A stretch of 64,000 bases of DNA from positions 1,054,001 to 1,118,000 of the forward strand of contig JAWQEG010000365.1 in assembly GCA_033782935.1 (NCBI GenBank). The letters run 5' to 3'. A program made the position numbers and the translations under genes. Below are positions 32,106-41,829 of the stretch, piece by piece. Below the pieces are notes generated by a model. It did not search any database. It saw only the letters and a list, made by a program, of their open reading frames with translations, and was not told the origin of the DNA. Each line of letters begins with the position of its first letter. The first letter of the stretch is position 1. Origin of the DNA: Petrolisthes cinctipes. Its lineage: Eukaryota; Arthropoda; Malacostraca; Decapoda; Porcellanidae.

Positions 32106-34640
32106 ACAGAGGAGTACACCTCACACCCATAGACGAGTTGTGACCTAATAAGAACATGGTATAGGTGGAGGAGGGTGGCCCAATCAGCCCCCCAGGACTT
32201 ATGGCCCAGGACCCTCAACAGGTTAAGAGCCTTAAGGCAAGAGACCTTAAGTGTATGTATGTGGGGAACCCAAGTCAAACGTTTGTCAAAAAGGAGACCC
32301 AAAAAGTGAGTCTCCTCGACACAATATATCCGATGACCATACATGAATATGTCCGGATCGGGGTGGACGCCTCGGATGTGGCAGAAGTGCATAGCAACTG
32401 TCTTGGCAGGAGAAAATCGAAACCCATGAGAACCAGTCCAACGTGACACCCTGTCAAGGGCAAGCTGCATGCGCCGCTACGCCACTGACATACGGGAAGC
32501 AGCAAATCAGAGTGCTAGGTCGTCAACGTACATCGAGTTGGCTATACCGTCCGGAAGGGATGAGGTAATGGCATTAATTGCTACTGCAAACAATGTGACA
32601 CTGAGGACGCTTCCCTGAGGGATGCCCTCCTCCTGTGCAACAGATGCTGAGTGGGTTGTACCAACCCTCACAGAAAAACTGCGATCACTGAGAAACTCCT
32701 TAAGAAAGCGTGGAAGGCGACCCCGTAGGCCATATAAATGGAGTTGCTGCAGGATGCCATATTGCCATGTAGTGTCATATGCTTTCTCTAAATCAAAGAA
32801 TACACAGACAAGGTGTTGATGTCGTGCAAAGGCCTCACATGCAGCAGCTTCAAACCTGACCAGAGCATCTGTAGTGGAACGGTGTTTACGGAAGCCAGGC
32901 TGGGACGGAGACAGAAAATCACTCGGTTCCAAGAAGTATACCAGTCTGACATTCACCATCTTTTCAAATAGTTTACAGAGACAGGAGGTCAAGGCAATTG
33001 GTCGGTAATTGAGGGCAACACCAGAGTCCTTGCCCAGCTTGAGGAAAGGAAGGGAAGACACCCTCCAGCCAGATTTTGTTATATAAAGCTAAAAGAAATG
33101 AGATCGCCTCCTCACCCAAGTGTCGCAACATTGTATATGGGATATTGTCTGGCCCAGGAGAAGTGTCGCCGTAGAGAGAGAGAGCAGAATGCAGGTCTCT
33201 CAGGGCGAATATATGGTTTTAACTTTCATTCTTATTCCCTGAGAAATCCAGGACAGTGCTCTCCTTGGCTCTTAACTCATGCCTGTCAGCCAGACGTCGA
33301 GAGTCACGGCTGGAGACTCTTGCAAAAGCCTCCGCCATGGTATTGGCCACTGTCAAACCATCCATGATCTTAATTCCATTGACCTTAAATACAGGTGGAG
33401 AACTAGGAGAAAACTTCCCCGCCATCTTACAGACTCTCCTGAACACTTAGGTGAGTGGAGTTTTAGTATTAAGGGGGTAACACACTTCTGGTATATTGGA
33501 GTGCCTTGATTCCTCCAAAGTATGCCAGGAAACAGGACCAGAAGAACAAAAATAATGGTGTTCTGTTGCTTGGAATAGTTTGGAAGAATCATTTGCTCCA
33601 GAATTATCAAAAGTGTATTATCCCCTTAAGTGAAGACACATAGGCCTTCCAAGATGCACGTTGTGCCTCTTTTAAAACTCGTCTAGCCCGAGCCCTTGCC
33701 CGTCGGAAGTCCTCTAAAAGAGTTGGGTCCCCACGATTGCGACGAAGGCGAGCGAAAGCAGCGCGCTTCTCCCGCACAGCAGTGGTGCAGACTGTTGACC
33801 ACCAATGGACAGGACGTTTGGGAATGTAGCCAGAAGTTCTAGGGATAGAGTTGAGAGCCACAGAGTGGAGCAAATGAGAGAAGAGACCGAAGAAGTTAGC
33901 TCTCTAAAAAACTGCCAGTCAGCCTTCTCTATTTTCCACCTAGGAAGACGCGACTGTGGTTCGTACCTGTTACCTTCTAAAAGTATAGAGAAGTGGTCAC
34001 TGCCATATAAATCAGGCAACACTCTCCAAGTAAAATCCAACAAAGCACTGGGTGAGCAGAGGGAAATGTCAATGGCGGTAAAAGTCCCAGTAGGGCTATC
34101 AAAATGTGTCACATCTCCCGTATTTAAAACCTCTAATCCCTCATCCTCAAAAAAAGAAGCCAATAAAACACCCCTGGGGTTGACCGAACTGTCACCCCAC
34201 AGAGGAAGACGACCATTAAAATCACCCAATAAAATAAAGAGAGAGGGAAGATCCCGTACAAGAGGGTTGACATCACCCCTCTCAACTGTAACACTGGGAG
34301 GAAGGTATAGGCTGCATACAGTGTAGGGGCGGTCCATAAAAACCTTAACTGCAACAGCCTGGAGTGGAGTGTTAAGCTCCAGGCTCGTGCATGGAATATC
34401 TCGGCGAACTAGGATGGCAGAGCCACCATGGTGACCCTGCCCTTCAAATGAATTGGAATAAAATGCAGAGAATGCTGGAGGACTGGCAGGAATGTAGTCA
34501 CCAATCATTGTCTCTTGGAGAGAAACCCATGCAGGAGAGAACATAGAGAGAAGAACGTGCAGTTCCTCCCAAGAAGCATGCAAGCCACGGCAATTCCACT
34601 GAAGGACCTTGAACAGTGTTACTTTAGTACTAATTTTTGG
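32105..34640 (-). pseudogene. LINE ORF2: endonuclease and reverse transcriptase, broken
   Basis: From about 34640 the minus strand reads LQWNCRGL (endonuclease start), then VSLQET, LLGDFNG, AIDISLCS and GSDHFSI, the AP-endonuclease landmarks, over 34583-33960. After the linker and a MITE at 33473-33625 comes the reverse transcriptase: NYRPIALTS, FFDLEKAYDTTW, GIPQGSVLS and YVDDLAL with the catalytic Asp pair near 32520. The thumb continues to LIRSQLVYG and stops at 32105. The FDLEKAYD form is typical of I-clade relatives. Several frame changes and an in-frame stop just past the MITE site inactivate it. Confidence 0.88.
33473..33625. mobile_element. Complete 153-base piggyBac-type MITE at TTAA
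   Basis: TTAA flanks both ends (33469-33472 and 33626-33629). The termini are GGGGGTAACACACTT and the complement of GGGGATAATACACTT. It sits inside ORF2 of the LINE; the ORF2 frame is in register across the site if the MITE and one TTAA are ignored. It is the best-preserved member of a family seen at 21567, 27792, 28420, 30611 and 50510. Confidence 0.85.
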
Positions 34641-34671
34641 GAAGCCTCACGGAGGTACTTCCACTACCACC

Positions 34672-36575
34672 TCAACCTGAGGGTTTACTCAAACGATAAG
34701 ATTTGTCTAATCCTGGGCAACTAGAAGAAGAGCGAACCCGAGGAATAGTACTTGGGGCAGTAATTGGGACCCGTAGACGAGTCCCTGATGCATCTGATAT
34801 GTTAGAAGAAGATGAAGGTATATGAGATGGGATATTCTTTGAAACAATTACATTGGTATTGTCCTGTACAGCAGTGGTATCACTGACACAGGCAGATACA
34901 TCAACATCCATAATACAGGTGGTAGAATCACTCTACTGCTCAAGCGGAAGAGAAACTGAATCTTTTGAAGTCACAACATCCGAGGTAACCACATTAACTT
35001 CATGCCCCTCTGATGATCCCGAAGGAAGTTTGCGAGGCGGAACTTCTGTTGAGTCAAGAGAGGAAACTACGGATGAGTCCACAGAGATGGTTGCCTTACA
35101 AGGAGGAACATGTATTGAGTCAAGTGCCTCAGAGGAACAACGAAGGCGTCTCTGTGGCAGTTTAGGTGATTTAAGTTTCCTTTTTGGAGAACATGTGGCA
35201 GCGTGAACCTATACCACATGGACACCTTTAGCTAAAGTCTGAGAATTGTCATCCATTAAATGGTCACCAGAATGAGTGTCTGATAAAGTTTCCAAGACAG
35301 AGAACCTATTATGCAGTGTAACCTTAGAAACGCTCTCACTAGAGCAAAAAGCAGCTGCTTCTTGAGAGGGTTGAGAGGGTGCTGCAACCGATTTAGGGCG
35401 AAGGGGGGAGGCGTATGTCTTCACACCACCATCCTTCTGTCGCCTGAAGTTGAGTTGCCGTCTGGCACTACCAATGCCAATGAATTGGGTATTAGCCAAG
35501 TGGAGGATATCCTGCTCAAGGTGGTACATCTTACATTGGCGAGAATGCAAGGGATGAGCATCTCTGCAGTAAAAGCAGTAACTCTGTGACCGACGTCATG
35601 TCGGTCAAGAGCAGAACAATTACCACACCAGGAATGGTTGTTGCAGTTCCTCCTCCCATGACCAAACTCATAACAACAGAAACACTGTAGGGGACGCTCA
35701 ACAAAAGGCTTCACCTCAAAAGAGGTAGGGTTAATGTTAATGCGATCTGGGATATGCGAGCCATAGAAAGTGAGGATGATCATGTTTTTACTGCCCTTCA
35801 TCTTCATTACTCGTTGGACACTGTCTGGGCACATAGCGAGAATGTCCTCTTCTGAGAATTCATACAGGTCCTCATTATATATACGCCCCTTGCTATAATT
35901 AAATGTTCGATGTGGTTTAATAGATTCAAACATGCCATCAGAAGGACAGGGGAGTTTGAGAAGCATCATGGCCTGTGTAAGATCTTTGGCTCTGATTAAA
36001 ACCCCTTTACCATATTTCTTTATGTGGCCCATTGGTAATAATCCAATTTCTTTCTCCAGATACCGGGAAGCATGGATAAGGTTACCACGTCCTTCTCTGT
36101 AGTAAGCCACAAACCAAAAGGGTGTAGGAACCCGACGTTCTTTTGGGACATGCTCTACAGAGTCATCAATGGGCAGTAGTCATTTTCATTGTCGACTATA
36201 TTGGTGGACCGCATCATCTGACCTTTGCAGTGAGTATCCCCCACAGTCAGAAAATCTTTTGCCTCAAATGCTGCTTTGGCAGCAGCATTTGTATTGAAAG
36301 TAATATAGCACCGATTAGACCTACAATCACTGTCATATGTGATTCGGATACGAAGAACTACTCCAAAACACTTAAAAATGGAGTGGATAGCGCCATAGGA
36401 AAGGGATGTAAGTACATTCGTTAAAATCGCTAACAGGGTTCGTTGACACAACACCCGACCTGCTAGGTCTACTCTTATTTGCAGCTTTCTGCATACTACC
36501 ACGACCAGAGAGTGACGTCTCGAGGGCCTGGTCGACCACCGCTCGAGGAAGAGATTGGGGCTTTTCTTTATCCAT
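34672..36575 (-). pseudogene. LINE ORF1: RNA-binding gag-like protein, broken
   Basis: On the minus strand the first frame starts MDKEKPQSLPR. A second frame contains a region resembling an RRM fold (AIHSIFKCFG, RCYITFNTNAAAKAAFEA). The third frame (36110-35421) reads IILTFYGSHIPDRI and then CFCCYEFGHGRRNC and CGNCSALDRHDVGH, nucleocapsid-type CCHC knuckles. A Ser/Thr-rich tail follows to 34672. Such proteins coat LINE RNA. At least three frame breaks are needed. Confidence 0.8.
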
Positions 36576-36954
36576 ATATCATTGGTTTAGTGTTGTTGGC
36601 CCCAGGAGCCAAGAGCTACTACCTACCGGGCAGATGAGGGGATCGAGCGCTGGTCGCCGTGGGCAGGGTACTTCTTCCCTCATGGGGCCACTCAATTTAA
36701 AAAGCAGCCCCAATGGCTCGAAAGTTTGCCCACGACGGTGCTGAGACCCCCTTCCCCAACATCTCCCGGCCCAGACACCCAACCATCCAACATAGGACGG
36801 CCCCTAGAGGGCAGTCCATCTGGAGGACAGCACTGTTGGCCCGTACTGGCAGCCTAATGCATGGGAACCATTTAGTCTGGTCTCTCACTGGCGACCTTAC
36901 TAGCATGGGAAGCCCTCTCTCCCCGAAATTGGGGCAGAGCAGGGGCCGAAGCCC

Positions 36955-37025
36955 CCTCTAGTCTAGCTCGCCAGGTCTCAGGGACACACAAGCCCCCCCA
37001 CCACGTCAAGGCGGTTCCCGTTGGA
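36955..37025 (+). repeat. Dispersed repeat, shared with 23745-23812
   Basis: TCTAGTCTAGCTCGCCAG and the following GCCCCCCCACCACG and GGCGGTTCCC blocks match 23745-23812. Located at the 5' boundary of the LINE. Confidence 0.65.
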
Positions 37026-37029
37026 GGGG

Positions 37030-37510
37030 TGTATTTGGTCAATAGATGCCGATTAGGATTGACGTATTTAATTATGTTTATATATAACACAGTCGAGTTT
37101 TTCATAAGAAAATAAGAATTATCATAATCATTTAGACGGAACATTATTGATTAAGAGATGTTACTAAGAGAAAATGTCGAAACTAGTACATCCACATATG
37201 CAACTGTGCCACATCCTTGGGTTGGCCAGAAGAGGATGGTAATGAATTCCTGGCCGTAATTGTGGACTACTGCCGGAAATCCCGCCGCCCGGACTTATCA
37301 TGGCAGGCAGATTATCCCACCACCCGGACTTTTGGGGTGAAAGACTGGCCGGATGAACATACAGACTGTTGCACGAAATAGGAAAAAAGTCAGAGTGAAG
37401 TTCACTTTCCACAAAAATTACACCTGTAGTCATAAAAATGGAAAATACGAGTGCAAGAGTAGGAATGTATTTGGGCACATATGTTGTGCGGGCGGTGGGC
37501 TTTTTCCCGC
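37030..37510. other. No gene recognised
   Basis: AT-rich sequence followed by a diverged region with repeated CCGCCC/CCGCCGCCCGG blocks. A 137-codon minus-strand frame across 37164-37577 runs into the MITE and shows no motif, so I do not call it a gene. Confidence 0.4.
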
Positions 37511-37518
37511 CCACTGTA

Positions 37519-37715
37519 CAGCCACAATAAAAAACCACCGATACTTTCCTTCCATTGTACAAATAAATTAGTATCATATCAGAATATAATCATATAACTC
37601 AACCCCCTCAATTATCATTATGAGATGCTGCAAAATTATACATGTGTTGTTCTCTATTACCAAGATATTCACTAGGATGGAAGGAAAGTGTTGGTAGTTA
37701 TTTGATTGTGGCTGT
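37519..37715. mobile_element. Mariner-type MITE with about 40-base inverted ends
   Basis: The ends CAGCCACAATAAAAAACCAC and the complement of CAGCCACAATCAAATAACTA are bounded by TA (37517-37518 and 37716-37717). The interior is matched by 50932-51140 and 51473-51682. Confidence 0.85.
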
Positions 37716-37984
37716 ACAATATGTTTTTCTTTTTTTTTCTTTTTTCTGACACTAGATATAAGTTTCATCAAGCCGGTTACCGTGGCCCAGGTCAACTGCT
37801 ACCCACACACACACACACGTCACGACTACCAAACTGGCACCCAGCCACAGACAGAGGGAAGTGAGAGCAATTTTCATATACTGCAGCTGTTATGGTACCA
37901 GCGAGGGTGTTTTACGACGTTCGGTGGCCTTATATAAAGTTAGTGCCTGAAACTTGATATGGAAGAGTAAATATTCTCAGCCCC

Positions 37985-38062
37985 TCACCTGCATGAGAGG
38001 ATTCAATCTCCCGACCTATGGGTTAAAGTCCAGCACGCTAATCACTCAGCCACTTCCCCTGC
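37985..38062 (-). repeat. tRNA-like sequence (tRNA pseudogene or tRNA-derived SINE)
   Basis: On the minus strand GTGGCTGAGTGATTAGCG resembles a pol III A box and AGATTGAATCC resembles a B box at tRNA-like spacing (about 30 bases). The anticodon arm pairs poorly, so this is not a credible functional tRNA. The A-box/B-box pattern fits a tRNA-derived SINE head. Confidence 0.5.
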
Positions 38063-38064
38063 TG

Positions 38065-38570
38065 TTCTCTTTTATAATATTCCTGTATTTGTTTTCCTAT
38101 GTATCCATGGGTCATATGTAAAAAAAAAAAAAAAAATATTACACAGCATAATTTCTCAACCATCAATATCCATTTATGTAACCTATCTTTATGGCCTTTA
38201 GCGGCAACATTCCCCTGAGTGATGGGGCTAGTAATATAGAATAATAAAGAGCATAAGAAAAAAGTATTGCACGAAAGTATAGACATCGATGGTGTCCCAC
38301 ACAGATTTGAAGCCACGAGGAGAGTTTATAGGAACCAATCACGTCTAATTCATTGACATTTTACCCCCATTGAACAGGTAAAGAGTTAACAGGTTATGAT
38401 CACATCAACCTTTTACCGAAATTGTAAAAATCGTACCTTATGGTGACACCTGAAAGGTTGATGTAAAATAAGTATGGAGGTTATAAAGGGAGAAAGAATT
38501 AAGAAGTAATCAAGCACCATTTGAGTGGTCCGGGGAACAAGGGTGTATATTGTACAGTGTAGGAGTTATT
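38065..38570. other. No gene recognised
   Basis: AT-rich with an A run at about 38119. The minus-strand frame of 92 codons has a hydrophobic stretch but no motif and lies partly in the tRNA-like repeat. Confidence 0.4.
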
Positions 38571-38574
38571 ACCT

Positions 38575-38770
38575 GGGGTGATGTGGGTAGTATTTTAAGG
38601 GTTTGGACGCCCCTTCGGACCCAAACCAATCCTTTCCTTTCCTTCAACTGTCCCTCTTTTCCTTTGTGTTTGCCTCCCACATCTCTATCACAGCCTCCCT
38701 CGTTCTACAGGGTCTTTCTGGTCTAGGGCAGTCTTCTTTTATTCTCAAATTAACATTAAACTTGCACTTA
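38575..38770 (-). repeat. SINE-like repeat copy
   Basis: GATGTGGGTAGTATTTTAAG, GACGCCCCTTCGGACC and GGTCTAGGGCAG blocks match the palindrome-arm repeat (10865-11080) and part of 52355-52425. Direction is inferred from 59150-59490. Confidence 0.6.
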
Positions 38771-39074
38771 TTACCTTGTTGCCCTTATTAGCTTGTCTTG
38801 ATTACATTCATTTCTATAGGTCTCAATTTCTGCATCATTATGTGAGTGTGCAGGTGTATGATGCAGACACCACACTGATTATGAGCATGAAAGAAGACTT
38901 CTCTCTTTAGGAGGAGTGAGAACGTGATAAAGAAGAGGAGGAACAGTAAGAAAGAAGGAAATGTAAGGAAACGAAAGACAGCTAAATTATTATCATTATT
39001 ATTATCATTATTATTATTATTACACATGTTTGTTTACCCTTCCAGACATGTGATGAATACTATCCCATCAAGTG

Positions 39075-39110
39075 TATATATAGAGGGAGTCTGGCCCGCC
39101 GGAGAGTCAA
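39075..39110 (+). promoter_or_regulatory. Core promoter: TATA box and initiator
   Basis: TATATATAG at 39075-39083 is followed 32 bases later by TCAATG (39107-39112), close to the arthropod initiator TCAKTY, with A at 39109 as likely start of transcription. A signal-peptide exon follows at 39165. Directly at the start lies ATGTGA (39110-39115), a start codon followed immediately by a stop. Confidence 0.65.
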
Positions 39111-39164
39111 TGTGATTCCGGCAGCGAGTAGAGCACACCCAAGCATCTCACCGTAGCGAGCAAC

Positions 39165-39219
39165 ATGTGGATACCGCTGTTAGTAGTGGTGGTGATAGGG
39201 TCGCTTCTACACTTCACAG
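39165..39219 (+). CDS. Signal-peptide exon of a secreted protein, exon 1
   Basis: ATG at 39165 in the context CAAC-ATG opens MWIPLLVVVVIGSLLHFT, a textbook signal peptide: short n-region, hydrophobic core rich in Leu and Val, polar end. The donor ACAG|GTAATT is at 39220. It ends in phase 1, common for signal-peptide exons. TATA and initiator lie at the expected distance upstream, leaving a leader of about 56 bases. The protein family is unknown to me. The ATG-TGA at the start of the leader could lower translation if included in the transcript. Confidence 0.7.
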
Positions 39220-39351
39220 GTAATTACGTGTTTTACTCCATCACTCAATTATATTATATTTGATAGATGAAGAAGCTAAACCAGAAAGAAGCTATCCAAC
39301 AAAAGATTTCAATTGGATTAAAGTATAAAGGGGACAGATGAAACCATACAA

Positions 39352-39420
39352 CAGATTGATTGATTGATTGATCTTAGGTGCCGTCATACTAGGCCAGAAA
39401 GGCATTATACGACATGGGAT
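39352..39420 (+). repeat. SINE-like repeat, 5' end only
   Basis: GATTGATTGATTGATCTTAG followed by GTGCCGTCATACTAGGCCAG corresponds to the beginning of the repeat at 11583. It lies in intron 1 of the secreted-protein gene. Confidence 0.5.
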
Positions 39421-39469
39421 TGATAATTACTTGAAGATCAAAGAAGAACGTTCTAGGCCTAAAATAAAA

Positions 39470-39597
39470 GCACTTAATAATAATAAATGAGGGGGCTGAG
39501 TTGACGTAAGGTGTATGATTATATTTTGATATGATACACCTTTATTTGCAAGATGGATGTGTCGGTGGTTATTTCACTGTGGCTGTACAGTACTTTG
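39470..39597. mobile_element. Mariner-type MITE, partial
   Basis: GGCTGAGTTGACGTAAGGTG and the end GTCGGTGGTTATTTCACTGTGG match the right half of the copies at 50932-51140. The left end is missing. Confidence 0.7.
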
Positions 39598-39723
39598 TCG
39601 TTCTAACTACAGGTATAATTCAGTCCTATTGTGGCTGGTTGAGGGCACTAATTTTTGTGCACCATGGTTATCACGAGTCGATCAGGCGCAATAGTGCTGA
39701 CTTTATACGTTATCTTTCCACAG

Positions 39724-39769
39724 AAGCTCAACACCCTTGTGACTCCATTACTGGAAACTACGACACTTG
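39724..39769 (+). CDS. Secreted protein, exon 2
   Basis: The acceptor CTTTCCACAG|A at 39723 and donor ACTTG|GTGAGT at 39770 enclose 46 bases. In phase with exon 1 it continues EAQHPCDSITGNYDT, placing the likely signal cleavage after the hydrophobic core and a Cys early in the mature protein. It ends in phase 2. No later exon was recognised before the LINE at 39965; the next exon is beyond it or outside the window. The fragment is too short to assign a family. Confidence 0.6.
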
Positions 39770-39781
39770 GTGAGTAATATG

Positions 39782-39909
<128 letters not shown>

Positions 39910-40297
39910 TTATACAGGCCTGGAACTAAATATTTAATATATATTTATATATATATCGTAATTACTGACCTACCCTCCTGCCACTAATACCTCCTTATCC
40001 CTACACACCTTTGTCCAACCTCACCCTGCCCTTCCCTCTGTACCTATCCCTCCTGTACCTCACCTCACTTCACCTCACCTCACCTTAATCCCCCCTCCCT
40101 ACTGACACTAACCACGCCTGGCTAATCCCAGCAAACTCACCTCACCTCTCCTTGGTAATTACCCCAACTCCCCACCTCTCATTTCAACAACCCAACCGAT
40201 CCTAAACCTTTTCCCTATAGTCCCCTCCCCCAAACCCCCACTTCCAGTCTGTACTTCCACATTTCGTACATCTCCCCCTACCCTCATCAAGTTGAAA

Positions 40298-40628
40298 TTA
40301 ATTAATTAATTAACAAATAAATTAGTAAATAAATTAATAAATTAATAATTAATAATAAATAAATAAATTAATTAATTAGTAATTAATAAATTAATTAATA
40401 AATTAATGAACTAATAAATTAATAAACTAATAAATTAACTAATAAATTAATGAACTAATAAATTAATAAACTAATAAATTAACTAATAAATAAATTTATT
40501 AATAAATAAATAAACTAATAAATTTACTAATAAATAAATAAATTAATAAATAAATTAACAAAGTAATAAATATAAATAAATTAATTAATAAATTAATAAG
40601 TAATTCAATAAATTAATAAATCAATTAA

Positions 40629-40659
<31 letters not shown>

Positions 40660-40832
40660 ATTAATTAATTAATAAATAAATTAATAAATAAAAAATAAAT
40701 AAATTAATAAATAAAGTAATAAATAAATTAATAGATTGATTAATAAATTAATAGATTGTTTAATAAATTAATAAATTAAGAAATTAATAAGCAATTTAAT
40801 AAATTAATTAATAATTAAATTAATAACTATCA
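40298..40832. repeat. AATAAATTA-type simple repeat in LINE A leader
   Basis: About 530 bases of AATAAATT, TTAA and AATA units with almost no G or C, ending directly before ORF1. LINE B has no counterpart, so it expanded in this copy. Confidence 0.95.
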
Positions 40833-40834
40833 CC

Positions 40835-41827
40835 ATGGCACCCCAACTAACCTGTTCGACCTGCTCCGGAACTTTCGGCCCTACAATTTTCGAGAACAGA
40901 GACGTCCTTGTTTGTAGATCCTGCCAATTACGAGAGGAGCTGTCGACCGACTTGAAGGCAGCACTGCGCAAGATCGATGCCTTGAGTGAGAAACTGGAAA
41001 CGCTGCAAGAATTCACCACACTCAACGTAGGAGTGACACCATCGCCTGCCGTACCCGTTGACACAGCCCCTGTACAGACTGCCTCCACACCCTCACCTTC
41101 ACCGGCACCACCAACCACACCTTTACCGTCATCAGCACCATCAGCAATTTCCATTTCTCCACGGGAGGAATTCCGCGTTGTCAGGAACAACATTCGACCC
41201 ACAAGGAACATTATACCCATCACTACGTGCCAGAACCGCTTCAAGATCCTGGCCCAAGACGACGATGAAGACGACACCGAGGCCAGGCTGGTTGGTGACT
41301 CTATGGTAAGGGGTCAACTCACCGAGTTTTGTGGCCGAGCACCCAAGACGAGGAAGCGATTTTGCATCCCGGGTGGCGGCCTAGACGACGTGATTGACTC
41401 AGTGGACGAAGTGACAAGCCTGGCCCCCGACAACACCACCTACGTCATCCACGTCGGAACCAACGACGTATTGAAGACCAGATCGGAGGAGCTCCTCAAC
41501 AAGTACCGACAGATGATTGTGAAGTTCAAGGAAAAGACGAACAACATCATACTCTCCGGAATCATCCCCCGCAGACAAGCAGACACCCGTTTCTACAACA
41601 CCGCCACTAGTATCAACCGACGACTTGCCAACATCTGCAACGAGGAGAACGTCGATTTCGTCAACACATGGGACAATTTTTATTTTGATGACTCGTTGTT
41701 CTCAGATGATGGTGTCCATCTGAATCAGGTAGGAGCAGCCCGTTTAGGACGTTTGCTTAACGATGCGGTCATCAACCATCGTACAAAAAACGGGTCTGCC
41801 CAGGTACGTCAAGGTCAGGTAACGTAA
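40835..41827 (+). CDS. LINE A ORF1: zinc finger, coiled coil and SGNH esterase-like protein, 330 aa
   Basis: The ATG at 40835 begins a 330-residue protein. Residues 7-30 hold two CxxC pairs (CSTC, CRSC), a small zinc-finger-like unit; 31-60 are a short coiled coil; 65-110 are Pro/Ser/Thr-rich. The C-terminal half is an SGNH/GDSL-type hydrolase: GDS at 154-156, GTND at 208-211 and DGVH at 292-295, the block I, III and V residues (Ser, Asn, Asp/His). Esterase-type ORF1 proteins are known in the CR1/L2 group and are thought to bind nucleic acid or lipid; the enzymatic role is unsettled. The catalytic residues look intact. Confidence 0.9.
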   Translation: MAPQLTCSTCSGTFGPTIFENRDVLVCRSCQLREELSTDLKAALRKIDALSEKLETLQEFTTLNVGVTPSPAVPVDTAPVQTASTPSPSPAPPTTPLPSSAPSAISISPREEFRVVRNNIRPTRNIIPITTCQNRFKILAQDDDEDDTEARLVGDSMVRGQLTEFCGRAPKTRKRFCIPGGGLDDVIDSVDEVTSLAPDNTTYVIHVGTNDVLKTRSEELLNKYRQMIVKFKEKTNNIILSGIIPRRQADTRFYNTATSINRRLANICNEENVDFVNTWDNFYFDDSLFSDDGVHLNQVGAARLGRLLNDAVINHRTKNGSAQVRQGQVT

Positions 41828-41829
41828 AA

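Larger units (their letters stand above)
32105..36990 (-). mobile_element. I/Jockey-type LINE, 3'-truncated
   Basis: The minus strand carries a GC-rich 5' leader (about 36990-36580), ORF1 (36575-34672) and ORF2 (about 34640-32105). ORF1 has RNA-binding and CCHC knuckle regions; ORF2 has an apurinic-type endonuclease and a reverse transcriptase. Unusually the 3' end is missing, cut at 32105 by the palindrome derivative. A 153-base MITE lies inside ORF2. Frameshifts and stops are present throughout. Confidence 0.88.

Noticed and set aside
37985..38062. Functional tRNA gene
   Set aside because: A and B box-like sequences are present, but the anticodon arm and acceptor stem do not pair well.
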